Shown here piece by piece: positions 31,956-43,649 of a DNA stretch of 64,000 nt (the first letter of the stretch is position 1; every line of letters begins with the position of its first letter). Source of the stretch: Ornithodoros turicata. Taxonomy: Eukaryota > Arthropoda > Arachnida > Ixodida > Argasidae. The notes below the pieces were generated by a model, which was not told the DNA's origin, searched no databases, and saw only the letters and a list, made by a program, of their open reading frames with translations. The position numbers and the translations under genes were made by a program. The stretch lies in NCBI RefSeq assembly GCF_037126465.1, contig NC_088203.1:81254168-81318167 (forward strand), written 5' to 3'.

Positions 31956-32791
31956 CTTTTATTTTAAAATGACGAATTAATTTCACTTAATTAATTGATC
32001 AGTTTGAGTATCCTCACACCACTGGTAACACAATACAGTCCGTCTTATTGGTGTGCCATGAACCATTTTTTTTAAAACTTCGGCTCATTATTCGTGAAAC
32101 ACCTTATTTATTTGGGAGTGCAAAGTGCTTGGGTTTCGCATTCTAAAATTATTACCATTATTGGACATTTGTTATGTATATACTAACTAGATTATTTTTC
32201 TATTACTTATTTGCACACAATATTATACTTGTTCTACACAATTGCTTAAATATTGGCTATCCCAAGAAAATATTTTCCATGGAAACGTAGCACAAACAGT
32301 AACAGAAACGGGATTACACCAGAAATGTAGCAGGCAATGGCAACAGAAACAGAAACGCATATCGCACACTCAAAATACCTGAAACAAAAACGCAAACGGA
32401 AATCATTTACGGTAATAATTCGGGCTGCACGACCCGAATTATTACAATCAGTTATCGTTTCATTGAGGTCAATCTATATGAAATAAAGCTGAGGAGAATT
32501 AACCAAGGAATTAAAACTAAAATAAACTATCAAACTGGAGCATTTAGTACAGTGGTTCCCAAGCGGGGAGGAATTCCCTCAGTGGGAAGGAACTTCATGG
32601 CTGTAGGGGAGGAATTAGTCCCGCTTAGATTTCTGATCCGCCTTTGAGTGCGTATAAGAGCTAGCAGTTTGTTTCCGAGGAGTGCAATCGACGACATGAT
32701 CTACGCACACCTCAGTACACGCAGCGCGCGTCGCACAAGAGGTTGCAGGCATGCCCCGCGCCCAGAACGTACGGTTGCAGTCTCTTCGGAG
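31956..32791. other. Intronic DNA with degenerate repeats
   Basis: No gene was recognised. From 32,290 to 32,400 it contains imperfect 'cagaaac' / 'ggaaac' repeats similar to those at 35,640-35,720. An inverted 'aataattcgggctg/cacgacccgaattatt' pair lies near 32,415-32,445. Confidence 0.45.
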
Positions 32792-32865
32792 CTTGTTCGT
32801 TTGTAAGGCAAAAAAAGAGAAGAGAAATTGAACTCGTCTTCGGACGTGTTCTGCCACTCCTAACA
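32792..32865 (-). repeat. Truncated 3' tail of I-type LINE
   Basis: The same tail block as at 20,152-20,222 and 8,690-8,764 (minus strand gttaggagtggcagaacac ... ttttttgccttacaaac). Confidence 0.6.
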
Positions 32866-32984
32866 TACCCCCCCCCCAAACAAAAAGAGAAAAACAATTT
32901 TACAACCCCTCGAGCCTTTCTCAGATCCTTGCATGTACCTAGTGCGCGTGCTAGAGTGACTAAAATGACCATGACCCCCAGGCC

Positions 32985-33188
32985 GCTGTGCCAACACCTC
33001 CTAGATAGTAGAAGGCCTGCGCACTGCCCAGCTCACGGAGGCCTGCGTGGGCTTTGCGAGGTGCTTCGAGCTTTTCTCTTGTTCGCTCTTTCATTGACGT
33101 CATAGTAGCGTCCATAGCTGGCCTTCTTTTGTGACGCTATGCCACGTGGGGCGCAGGCCTTCTGCTACCCAGGAGGTGTTGGCTGTGC
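32985..33188. repeat. Hairpin with ~35-bp arms
   Basis: Gccaacacctcctagatagt + agaaggcctgcgc at about 32,988-33,022 is mirrored at about 33,150-33,184 (gcgcaggccttctgctaccc + aggaggtgttggc). The loop is about 125 bp. Confidence 0.7.
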
Positions 33189-33215
33189 CCAAGCGCCCGA
33201 GGATGTGAGAGGGTT

Positions 33216-35360
33216 TGACGCCAGCACTGCCACGTGTTAGTATCCATTATTATGTCATGGTAGGACGGCCGCCTTGTGAAGTGTTGTCAATATCGGAAGC
33301 TATGTGAACCGTGACGGAAATGACGCATATTCAAGATAGGGCAAGCCGCCATCTTGACCCCGGGAATGACGCCAACCGGAAGTCGCGCGTACCCTAGTAA
33401 TGAATTACGCTGTTATTCGTAAATTTCCAAGTGGGGTTAGGTCACTTAGGCTAACGGATGGCGAAGCAGTTCATTCGCCATGGCAGAAGCCCTGCGGCAG
33501 GCGAGGCAACTGTCGCTGCACAAGCTGCACTTCCGTCTAAGCCTCGTTATCAGTGCTGGATCTCAGCGGTTCCAATTTTCACAACCTGTTCCAACTTTCA
33601 CGAATCTGTTGTGACATACGCATTACAGTGTAATCGTGTGATCAAGAAGTCCCCGAGGCAGGGCTTGTAAAGAGTGAAAAGGTACGAAAGCAGAAGTAGA
33701 GTGTATGATGCAGGTTAGCCGCTGTCCACCATCGGAACTCTTATCTGGTGGCGGATGGGATGCTAGTGCCTGTTCCAATTGCTAGCGCAGATCCAACGCC
33801 TCCCTTTTGTCCAATTCGAAAACGAGCTGCGAGTAGTGAATGGCTTCCTTTTGTCTGTACTAAGGAATTGAAATGTGGCCAAACGTTTTGTGTGTTTGTG
33901 CGTCGCCTCCGGGGTAGTTGACAGCGGCGGGGGGGGGGGGCGGTGAAGGGGTGTGACTTCCCGACATGTGTCAAAAGGGGTGCGGAAAACGTTGGGAATC
34001 ATTCATTTAGTAAATACGTAGCGTACAGGAGAAACATAGTTCTTGTTGAACGTGATGGGAACTGATGTTCTAAGGCTGGAACACATAGAAAGGGCAAATA
34101 CATACAAAGCCTCAAGTGCCTAAGAAATTAATTATGAAAGAAGGAAGTCACTGAAAAGGTTAGCGAGCTGTAGGACTCCAACCCACATCTTCTGGATTAC
34201 CTGTCCAGGGCTATTACCAATTAAGCTAAGCTAACACGCCTCTCCAGCGACTTCCAAGGGTACGTCACTTGAAAGGACAAACACATACACCCACTCACTG
34301 ACTCACTCACTCACTATACTTTCACTCTTACATGTTTTCTCACTCGCACATACATTCACACTACGGGGCGACGCAAGCGGCATCTGTTGAACATGACATG
34401 GTAATCCAGAAGATGTGGGTTTGAGTCCTACGGCTGGCTAGTTTTTTCAGTGACTCCCTTCTTTCATAATTAATTTCTTAGGCACTTGAGGCTTTGTATG
34501 TATTTGTCCTTTCTACGTGTTCCAGCCTCAGAACATCAGTTCCCATCATGCTCAACAAGAACTATGTTTCTCCTGTAGGCTACGTATTTACTAAATAAAT
34601 GATTCCCAACCTTTTCCGCTCCCCGGACCCCTTTTGACACATGTTGGGAAGTTACCCTCCCCCCTGCCGCTGTCAACTACGCCGGAAGCGACGCACAAAC
34701 TCACAAAACGGTTGACCACATTTCAATTCCTTAGTACGGATAAAAGGGAGTCGTTCACTACTCGCAGCTCGTTTTCGAATCGGACAAAAGGGAGGCGTTG
34801 GATCTGCGTTAGCAATTGGAACAGGCACTAGTATCCCATCTGCCACCAAAAAAGAGTTCCGATGGTGGACAGCGGCTAACCTGCATCATACACTCTACTT
34901 CTGCTTTCGTACGTTTTCACTCTTTACAAGCCCTGCCTCGGGGAGTTCTTGATCACACGATTACACTGTAATGCGTCTGTCACAACAGGTTCGTGAAGTT
35001 GGAACCGCTGAGATCCAGCACTGAGAACGAGGCTTAGACGGAAGTGCAGCTTGGGGTGCAGCGACGGTTGCCTCGCCTGCCGCAGGGCTACTGCCATGGC
35101 GAACGAACGGTTTCACCATCCGTTAGCCCAAGTGGCCTAACCCCACTTGGAAATTTACGAATAACAGCGTAATTCATTACTAGGGTACGCGCGACTTCCG
35201 GTTGGCGTCGTTCCCGGGGTCAAGATGGCAGCTTGCCCTATCTTGAAATGTGTCGTTTCCGTCACGGTTCACCGAGCTTCCAAGCTTGACAACACTTCAC
35301 AACGCGGCCGTCCTACCATGACATAATAATGGATACTAACAGGTGGCAGTGCTGGTGTCA
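33216..35360. repeat. Very long foldback, ~970-bp arms
   Basis: The left arm 33,216-34,201 and right arm 34,400-35,360 are inverted copies at roughly 90% identity by eye, with a 198-bp spacer. Matching landmarks include catgacataataatggatac, ctagggtacgcgcgacttcc, gctctgttgtcc-type blocks and the SINE-like inner ends. The spacer has (ctcactca)n microsatellite. No transposase was seen. It is either two copies of one composite repeat in head-to-head position or a large foldback transposon. Confidence 0.85.
34160..34235 (-). repeat. tRNA-derived SINE head
   Basis: On the minus strand gttagcttagcttaattggt gives a Pol III A-box-like start. A stem ctgga/tccag follows, with a 7-nt loop caggtaa (anticodon position ggt, but position 33 is A rather than T). 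Then comes gtggg-ttggagt-cctac as T arm and B box. The acceptor 3' side has an insertion, so it is not a working tRNA. The right foldback arm holds only its 3' half. Tail sequence of the same SINE is found in the arms and in gypsy pol. Confidence 0.6.
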
Positions 35361-35765
35361 TCTTTTCAGTGACTTCCTTCTTCCATCATATCTTGCATAG
35401 TTCTTGTGGTGACTTGCAAGTTGCAAGCGTGAGCATCATTCCTGACAACCATGTTTTAGCCGTTCAAAGAAACCACGTATGTATATTTTCAAAAAAAGCT
35501 GTCTGTTGAGTGCTCGTATCCCTAAAGTCCTCAAAATAGATTTCAGAATGTATACGTATTAAGTTTTGTCAGGGTCTCCAACCTTACTAAAACTATAAAA
35601 AAAAAATAAAAAAAACGGGGATGGGTCGGTACAGAAAACCGATACCGAAAAGTAACGGAAACTGAAATGGCAACAAATATTAGGCCAATGACGGAGGCGG
35701 TAACGGAAACGAAAATGCTTCCTGTGCCTTTCTCTGAATTTTCAACCGTCTTTCTTCTTACTTAC

Positions 35766-35817
35766 CTTCAGCGCAGATTGGGTACGTAATGGTCACGGGC
35801 ACCACCACTCCTTCTGG
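35766..35817 (-). CDS. Thioester-protein/A2M family gene, MG7-CUB linker exon
   Basis: A 52-nt exon reading PEGVVVPVTITYPICAE plus 1 nt. It corresponds to 'VEPEGLEKETTFNSLLC' in A2M, the conserved PEG turn after MG7 and the first strand of CUB. The acceptor CTTTCATTTCAG and donor GTAAGT are perfect. The phase-0 start follows directly on the phase-0 end of the 38.8-kb exon (SLNIR-PEGV). Next downstream are the cassette candidates or the 17.1-kb exon, all starting in the matching phase. Confidence 0.85.
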
Positions 35818-35974
35818 CTGAAATGAAAGCAGTCAGTATCAGCGCCATTGCAGTCGTCATCAACTATACGTATCACAGTTGCCACTAAAACAGTCCACTC
35901 CGCCCTAACAGCTGTTATAATTTCCCTGATATCCACGCGCACTGAACAGAAAATGCTAGGTGGCGATATGCATA

Positions 35975-37090
35975 GATTGAGAAGTTACCCGTCAAAAGGA
36001 ACTCGTTACAAGTTCAGTTACCATGTGCAAAACGTAACTAAGTTAATAACGAAGTTCTTCAGCCTGAAATGTAACTCGCAGTTACTGAATTACTTAAAGA
36101 AAAGAACGAGTTACTTCCAAGTTACTTCGGCGACTAAACAGCATTACGCAGGTGCAGCGCGCGTGAGCAGTTGAATTAGACCTTGAGTTGCCTGCGGAGG
36201 AGTGCAACACGCTTAGATCGTTTTCGTTTATGTCCAACAATAGACCTCTCCCTGTTTGTAAACAAATGACGTCATAGTGTTCGACAGCGCCAAAATTTGG
36301 TAGAATTGAACTACGCTCGTAGCTAGAGGCGAACAAGGTCGCGCCCGAAAGCCACGGTCCTGAGGGGATTACGACATGGTCCCTTAAAGGGACGCGACCC
36401 TCGGTCCTACTTTTCTTTCAATGGAAGGTAGCGAAGAAGTGCCCGTTTGTGGAACCCAGCCCTCTCCTTCCAATCTGTTTCGGTTTCAGTCTGTCTACCA
36501 ATGTCATGATGACGTTTCTCTGGTAGAGTTCTATTCGAACGCTTTGCATCTTACTCCCTGTGGGCGCACGATGGTCCAGCTTCATTTCAATGGCAGCGGT
36601 TCTTACTTCCTCAGTAAAATATTGTCATTGATTGATTATCACGTTTTGATAATCACGATAAACTAAACGGGTAACACGTTTTATGGCAAAAAATGCCATG
36701 AAGGAACCAGAGAGAAAGCAAGAAAATATGTGGACGTCAGTGAAAAGCGAGTTAAAAGTAACTTGGAACGTAACTTGAATAGAATATTTATTTCACCCGT
36801 CTACGAAATGTTCAAAATATCACAAAGCCTGACTGCCGAAAAATCTCAGACCAGTGTGCCACACGGCCGCCATCCCCCAGAAACAAAACGATGTCATTTA
36901 CCTTCTCCAGTTCCAGTATACAAAAAAACGTAACTTAACTTACTTTGGCAACGTTACCTGAAAAAGGAACGAGTTCCTCTGAAAGTTACCACGCCGCAAA
37001 AGTACCGAGTTAAGTTAAAAGTTACAAAAAAAAAAAAAAAGAACTTAGTTACAGTAACGAGTTACTTGCAACGAGTTACCTCGAACTCTG
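35975..37090. repeat. Probable hAT-type nonautonomous element with GTAAC repeats
   Basis: Both margins (about 35,975-36,130 and 36,740-37,085) are filled with variants of aactcgttac / gtaacgagttac in both orientations, a subterminal pattern typical of some hAT elements. The interior has only short unrecognised frames. Exact ends and target duplication could not be fixed. Confidence 0.5.
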
Positions 37091-38816
37091 GCGATATGGC
37101 TCATGCGAAAAACGTTGCTATTTGCTGAAGCAAAGCGCAGTGTTTGAACCACCTGTAACAGTTGTCTGAAATCCGTCTCCCGTTGAGAGCGATTTCGTTT
37201 ACGGCGTTGTACTAGGGAGGTTTAGGAAATCATTAGCGAGTTTTAGTGCATCGGAATAATTCTACGAATACGATACGATAAAAGAAGTAATCAAACCCGT
37301 GTATGTGTGACAATGTGGTTTCACTCGCTCCAAAGCACGACCTACTAGATTATAACGACCATGTGATAGGCACCCCTTCCCAGCGCCGCAGTTGGAAGCC
37401 AGCGGTGGCACTACTCATCGGCCCGGTTGTTGCTTCCTCAATTTCTGCAATTCTTCGTACTTCAGCTTACCTTATTATTTTTGTACAAGCGTTGAATGTT
37501 CCGGTTGAATGTTGAAGCACGGGAGGTGCTTCTTTCTAAAGTTGATCAGTATCATCATTCTATGCGTTTCCATAGGAGCTCTTGCTGTCGTCTGCTACGG
37601 CAGTCGAACGTCCGCTTCTGCGCGTTCAAAATTCAAATTTCCATTAATCAATCACAATGCAGATCTCGCGGGCCGATGAGTAGCGCCCCTAGCGGATCAT
37701 GCGGACGGGCTCCTCATAGGGGTGGCCGATTATGACATGGTAGTCTGGTAGGTCGTGCTCCAAAGAAAGAGCGTGATTGGCAAGTCATGTTTTCGGAACT
37801 GTTATCGCGAACACCTTCATGTACTAAAACTCCCTATGGGCGTCCTCCACTTCCGACTCCGTACCGTTGTCAGTCAATCAGGTATCAGCAACGTGATGTC
37901 AGCCCCTTGCAACCAATCAAGCGGTTGGCTTATTTTTCGGAAACGTTATTGTGAAACTTCTAAGTTTTCCTAACTCCCAGCATAACCCGTCCAAGTTGTC
38001 GTTTACTTGTTCGGGGAATAGGAGCTACACTATATCTAAAGAATTATAGGCATCCGAGCCAATATTCGTCACATCGGTGATAAGGCAGCACGGACATGGC
38101 GTATACGATGAATGAAGGTATAAATAAAACCGTAATCCTTAGGGCATACATCTGGCGAATTGGGGTGGTCATTTCATGGCAACTTTTTTTTGCCAGATCC
38201 CGAGCAGTCATGTTCCCTTGGTCGAAGCGAAGCAATCTCGCATGTTCGCGTGGCGCTTTCCGAGCACCAGAAATTTGCCAGCTAGCACTTTTTTTCGCCC
38301 GGTCTCGGAACCATCGAGCAGCGGGTTGCACAACTATATCCCGTGTCGTTACACACTGCAACGGTGGGCAGTGCCCTCATTCGCCTGCACCCGAAGACGG
38401 GCGACCGCTATGTCCCTCGCGTGGTCCAAGAGACTAAAACCGCTAGATTCCTGACACTCATGTTCGGGTGGCAACGCTCATGTGATCCAGCTCGGGCGCC
38501 GACCCGGCAATTTGGGAGTACTAGGCCGCGTTGCCACGAAATGAGCCCCCGAATTCGCCAATAGATATTTGCGAAAATGGCAAAGAAAGATGATGGTGGC
38601 GAACTTCAATACTTGGAACCCTGAGATTGTAGACAAAAATGTGACGACAGCATCAAAAATCCTATCGCGAAAAAAGAAAAAAAAAAACGAGCTTTTCTCT
38701 ACAGCCACGGTTTCAACTATGGTCTTGCAAATAAGCTGCGATCTAGTTATGGCACTGATTTCACGTCATTTTCTCACACCGTCACCGTCAGTACAGCTGA
38801 GACCCGGTATACTTAC
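37091..38816. other. Intron, no gene recognised
   Basis: Frames of up to 113 codons occur on the plus strand near 38.1-38.5 kb but have no known motif. Two related T-rich blocks there (ttttttgccagatcccgagc and ttttttcgcccggtctcgg) suggest a small repeat. Confidence 0.45.
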
Positions 38817-39062
38817 CCTGATGTTCAGAGACACGGCAACCCTCTCAACGCCCGTGTGGGGATACACATTAGTGCCTGAACCGTACGAAGCAAATTCGGG
38901 ATTGTATTCCACGGCTGCAGTGAGTGTGCCGATTCCAGCAGCAAATGGGACTACGTTGAAGATGAACGACGTGGTACCCGAGAGTTGACATATCGAAGCG
39001 TAGATGTCGCAAGGTGTCGAGACTATATCCACGTTCTGTGTGGCTTGCAGACCTGCTCTGAC
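38817..39062 (-). CDS. Thioester-protein/A2M family gene, MG7 exon 2
   Basis: 82 codons, phase 0 at both ends, from VRAGLQATQNVDIVS to ERVAVSLNIR. TTSFIFNVVPFAAGIGTLTA matches '[21 protein letters not shown]' of A2M, and the two Cys (TPCDIY, SICQL) lie near the MG7 disulfide positions. The acceptor is GCCATTTAAG and the donor GTAAGT. The exon completes macroglobulin domain 7 and passes straight to the PEG exon. Confidence 0.88.
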
Positions 39063-39138
39063 CTTAAATGGCATCGGTATTATGCAAAAGGACAGTCCCG
39101 GTATCTGCCTACCCAAGACATGTAGTGCCCAAACTTAC

Positions 39139-39245
39139 CACAATGCATTGATCGACGTTGCTTGTGGCTGTAACAATGATGCTGGCTTGCTCTCCCAATG
39201 CAATGTACGGAGGGAATGTAACGTTGAGGGAAACCGGTTGAGGTC
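39139..39245 (-). CDS. Thioester-protein/A2M family gene, MG7 exon 1
   Basis: PQPVSLNVTFPPYIALGEQA followed by SIIVTATSNVDQCIV aligns with '[34 protein letters not shown]', the start of MG7. The donor GTAAGT after TGCATTGTG is clear and phase 0. The acceptor is less clear: GAACGTAAAG (used here) has a poor pyrimidine tract, and GCGTAG at 39,281 would add about 11 residues. Confidence 0.8.
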
Positions 39246-40768
39246 CTTTACGTTCTCCGACGGCACAGGTTGTGCTTCCACTACGCAGATTTTTAGGGCG
39301 TTATGTGTTATCAGTAAATATCTGTCATTATCTATTCATCTGTTATCAGTATATACCTGTCAGTATATATCTATCTACATGTTATTACTATACATCTGTT
39401 TTACAAAAACAATCCCCTCATGGGATGAAACATGGCGTTATTTTGACGCCAACACCAAAAGGAAATACGTAGCGGCCAGCCATTGGTCTCCTCAACAGAT
39501 CTTCCGCCATGAGTGGGCGAGTCGCTTGAAAAGAAAAGACTGGTTCTCCTGCTGAGCAGTTCCGTACCCTGCCTGTCTCTTCGCAACAAGACCAATGACA
39601 GGGCGCACCGCATTGCCGCCCTCCTCCGTAATGTAAAGCGTACATTGCTGGTTCGTTCATAAACCACGAACCACGTCACGGATGCGTCCCGTTCCTTTTG
39701 GATTGCTGTCAACGTTTGGGGCATCTTGCATTACGACAGGACAAATTTTTGCCCTCCAGTGCTCCTTACGTAACTGATGCCATAGCACCGCAGACTCATT
39801 AACCACTTGTGACGCACATGCTAGGAGAAGGACTCGGCCTAGAGATGAAATATCGTAGATAGCCCGCGTGTATCCTAAGACCACTCTACCTTACCTAGTC
39901 ATCGATGCGGAAGTCATTCGAAAAGCCGCAAGGAACATCGTGAATACTACGGCGTGTGGCATGGCAAGCGGACCAGGAGGGCAAACTTGACAACTTCAAG
40001 CTTGGATGCTAAACCACGATGCGGGAATATGGTGCCGGAACGAGACAAGGAGTTCCGGATGTAATACCCGATTCGACAGGTGGCAGCGCAGGTGGCTGAA
40101 CTGTTTACAGTTCATGCGCATGGGAAGGCCACTGACAGGCCAGTGAACTTTTTCATCTACGCTTTTCTGTCACGCTTTTCGTTTGTTTTACTTGACTTCT
40201 GGGGAACTGGAACGGGCTACATCAGGTCCCATTAACTTACTGCACGTATCGCAAGCCGACAGCTGGCGTGCTGTTTCCGACAGCGGAATAGCCCAGGTAT
40301 GAACGATAACATTGCAGAGACAACGTCTAATGCAAAATACCGCAGGGATTCTGATCAACGACTCTTTGCGCGGCTCTAGTAGAACTCTAGTCGCGGCGGT
40401 TACTGGAAACCGTCAACAGTGTGGATCGGCGCGGGCAATTCGCATTGCATGCTTTACGTTCGGCGCGTTCCCTCTGCTTTGTGGGCCAACATGGTAACAG
40501 AAAATTAACACTCTGTGAGAGGCAATATCAGTGGACATACGAATTGCTATTTTGTCGTGAGCAGGAATAACGCTGTAATACAATAAAAATTGTAACACAG
40601 TAGCCTTTCCTTGCTAGGTACTTTGTGTGCAGGAAGGACGGTGGACATGATTATTCCTCCTCTCAATGGATTACTCGGAGCTTTTATAGTGCATTAATAA
40701 TTAATTCGGTACATGAAGTCTGAACGGTTAAGCAAAAGAACGCCCCAAGCCCTGTGAGTGCTTCGCAC
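39246..40768. other. Gap expected to contain the bait-region exons
   Basis: Between MG6 and MG7 the family has the bait region and the C-terminal part of MG6. No convincing exon was identified here. Bait sequences are not conserved, so exons could be hidden. One donor-ended stretch near 40,230-40,320 is a weak candidate. Part of the sequence (about 39,420-39,660) looks like a dispersed repeat. Confidence 0.4.
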
Positions 40769-40985
40769 GGGTAATCGTCTCCGGAATTCGTTGAGCATTT
40801 CATGCTGTCGAAGAATCTAAACACTTCTTGTTCAGGTTTCCGGTTACTGTCATTGTCCCTTCCGTTGATCACTGAATCGAGCACGTTGGGAACAGCAGCT
40901 TCTGGCGGCAGGTCATATATATTACCGATTGTAGTGTGTAGTGTTCTGCGTATGTTATCGAAACGTCCGAGCTCCTCGGCGCCCC
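40769..40985 (-). CDS. Thioester-protein/A2M family gene, probable MG6 exon
   Basis: An open minus-strand stretch reads IGNIYDLPPEAAVPNVLDS and later EQEVFRFFDSMKCSTNS. This resembles the A2M MG6 segment 'SSVYNLLPEKDLTGFPGPLND' followed by 'DMYSFLEDMGLKAFTNS'. Position and strand fit: it lies just upstream of MG7. Boundaries are approximate. A stop closes the frame just above 40,989, and a GTGCGA donor is possible at 40,768. Cys residues and an acidic stretch follow within the open frame. Confidence 0.5.
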
Positions 40986-40989
40986 TTAT

Positions 40990-42098
40990 TTAGTTAGCCT
41001 CCACTTGACTAGTACCGGCAAAATGCGTATTGAAGCTGGTATGCACCTGTCCCGAATGATCCTTATCCCAAATAGCGCAGGTTGATTACACTAACTGTAC
41101 CAGAGGTGCCATCACACCAACCACCACCACCCTATAGATAACACGAACATAAATGGAGGTCATGAGAGAAAATTCATCAATACCAGAAATTATATCACAC
41201 ACCTGGTGCTTTGCGGCGACTTGCTACGCAGTCGTGCGGAAGAACCGGAAGGTTGTACCAGTGATTTATCCGCGCCCTCTACCCCTCTAAATGGACAGCA
41301 ACACCCCTCAACTCGTTTTACCGGTGTACCCACTAGAGGGGGTGGCCTTGCCATTTCAGCTTTAGACATATGTAGGCAATTATATATGTTAAGATGTTAA
41401 GACGTAACTAGAATAATGACTCCGCCCTCCCCATTTTTTGCAACACACCTCCGAGAGCCTGGATAAACCACAGGTTAGCACGTAGGGATTGCTTGTGTCA
41501 CGAGCATCCGTCCAATGTAAATCTAACAGCAACAACTGAAATACGGCAGTCGTCGAAAAAGCTAGACAACGGCGGGATCACCAAAGATCTATCGATTGCC
41601 GATCTCTCCTTCAGGTTAGTGTTGTGTGTTTCATCATCAGAACAGCTACTTTCCATCGTGCTAATAGTAAAAACTGAGTAACACCAGATGATCTCGGAAT
41701 TTCTATGAGCCGTATCGGTGTTGTCTTCCTTTGCTGTCCTGAAATGTTCCTTAGTGAACTGTTTGTTACCCATCGTCTCGTATTTCGTGAGCTATTCCCC
41801 TATCCTGAGTTTCACGCACCGAACTTTTCGTTGTCTCTTGTATACGAAACGTTGCTTCTTGTATTCCGGGTCTAATGCAATATGTATCTCACTAAGGAAC
41901 GTCCCGCCGCTACGATGAGGTTTTTCGACGTTGCCCATCTGTCTGTATTTAACGTTTTAAAGCGACTTGATTAGGGTTGCAATTCCGAGCCATTTTTGCA
42001 GTCCCGGGATTGTGGGATTTTTTGCTGTCAATAATCCCAGGATCCGGGACGGGATTTGGGTACTGTGACGAGTTCAGATGGTGCTTCCAAATGTATAG
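40990..42098. other. No gene recognised
   Basis: Presumably upstream intron of the macroglobulin gene. Short frames such as the minus-strand 91-codon one at 41.5-41.8 kb show no family motif. MG1-MG5 exons were searched for and not found in the rest of the window. Confidence 0.4.
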
Positions 42099-42660
42099 TC
42101 CTGCGTGGGTCAGAATTATCTGACCCGCATACGACCCGTACCCGCAGGTGCAAAACCGCACACGACACACAACCCGCGTCCCGTTACAAATTGAGACCCG
42201 CGTCCGACTCAGCCCCAATATTTTTTTCCATAAGCTCATCCGCACCCGACCCGCAACCCGTAGAACGTTGACGAGTAAATGGAGAGTACTCCCTGATCTA
42301 TGCCTGGTGATTAGGTGTAACTGTGTGCATGGTTTCTTGTATGACGTCAGCGCAGCGGGGTAAAAAGATGAAAATGCGTGTTGGCTTGTGACTTGAGGCA
42401 TGATGACACGAAACGCGACATAGAAAAACAAGAACACACAGGCGCCATTGCACCCTAACGTGCGAGCGTTTGTTCCGCCCTTGTCAGCGACGTTTTACGT
42501 CATATTTCGAGCCACTGCAGTACAGACGCGTAAGAAATTGAGCAACTCGGTGTACTTTCTAATAGTGTTTTGGTAAAATGCGTCGACCGCACCCGACCCG
42601 CAGTCCGTTCCGCCGTCGTCAATGACGCCCGCACCCTTCCCGCTACCCGCACGACACCGA
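42099..42660. repeat. ACCCG/CCCGC-rich dispersed repeat
   Basis: Two blocks (about 42,105-42,265 and 42,583-42,645) consist of imperfect acccgcacccgacccgc units, the first opening with a hairpin gggtcagaattatctgaccc. They look like the two ends of one element; the middle is unassigned. Confidence 0.5.
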
Positions 42661-43649
42661 AAACCTCACAGAACTCTCCTAATAACTAGAAACCAAGCCA
42701 GCGAAGAGGAGCATCTCAGCATGTGAGCCGCTGAGCCGCAGCATGAGTTGAGGAATATGACACAATGACGTTACTACGCATCATCCTCGTGATCGCGCTT
42801 AAGCGAGGGTTTTTCATTCCACTTCAGTTTGTTGCACTAAACGGACATCTCTTCTGTCACCTCTGTGGCTCCTTGTCCATGATCGATACGTTAGGCCTAG
42901 AGTGTTACGAAGGGTGGCACCTACGAGTTTCCTGCGCTGTTGTTTCATGTTGCAGCACAAGGTTTAAACCATACTCGTTCCCTAGAGAATCCAAGCGCAC
43001 AGGTGATGGCAGACAAAACAAACACACTTCGCACACGGCATGGCAAGCGGAGCAGAGCGGAAGCGGAAGAGACTTGCATTGGATTGGATACTATTGCGCC
43101 GAACGTGCCTGGTCTTCACACGTGGAAAGGCTGTGGCGGAATCCGGCCCTATCCAAAATATTGATCATGGCGCTTCCCTTGAAATTTCAGAACGTTATTA
43201 CAATGACATCCGCTTCGTGTAGAACGGCCCAACAAATGCTGACGGCACGAGGGGCATGACGTGGGGCAGAACATCTGAAAGATATGTTAACATCTGCTGT
43301 CTAACCAATTACTTCGAAAAGTAGTTGATAACTCGAAAAATTACTGTGACTCATTACTCGAAAAATTACTGACAGTAATTGATTACAAGTAACGCAATTA
43401 CTACTAACGCGTTTCGCACAAGTCTGACAATTACCAACTACCGTGAACGACAGTGTCGTCCCTATCACCTTCGCAGACGCATCATAATCACCATCGCGGC
43501 GGCAACGAGCGCCACGAAAGCCCTGGATGATGATGATTGGAAGTTTAGTGGCGTAACGACAACAAAGATCATAACGCAAGCCCTGGAATTCATCGGGCAT
43601 CGTCGACAAGTGACCGTCTTCCATGAACTCTTTCCAAGCAGCACAGTAG
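42661..43649. other. Unassigned, with THAP-like remnant and GTAAC-type repeat
   Basis: A plus-strand frame (42,765-43,259) includes SCAVVSCCSTRFKPYSFPRE, which looks like the start of a THAP zinc finger but does not continue as one. At 43,310-43,400 are ttactcgaaaaattact-type repeats resembling hAT ends. Confidence 0.35.

Noticed and set aside
34160..34235. Possible functional tRNA-Thr (ggt)
   Set aside because: Position 33 is A instead of T, the acceptor 3' side has an insertion, and the same sequence occurs as parts of a repeat. It is a SINE head, not a tRNA gene.
39772..39860. RVLLLACASQVVNESAVLWHQL with acceptor and GTAAGG donor, resembling an MG5 end
   Set aside because: MG5 must lie upstream of MG6, but this is downstream of the MG6 exon, and the downstream MG6 part would not fit. 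It is probably coincidental.
42765..43259. 164-codon plus-strand frame
   Set aside because: Only a short THAP-like start is recognisable; the rest has no similarity and two other frames overlap. It is not listed as a gene.
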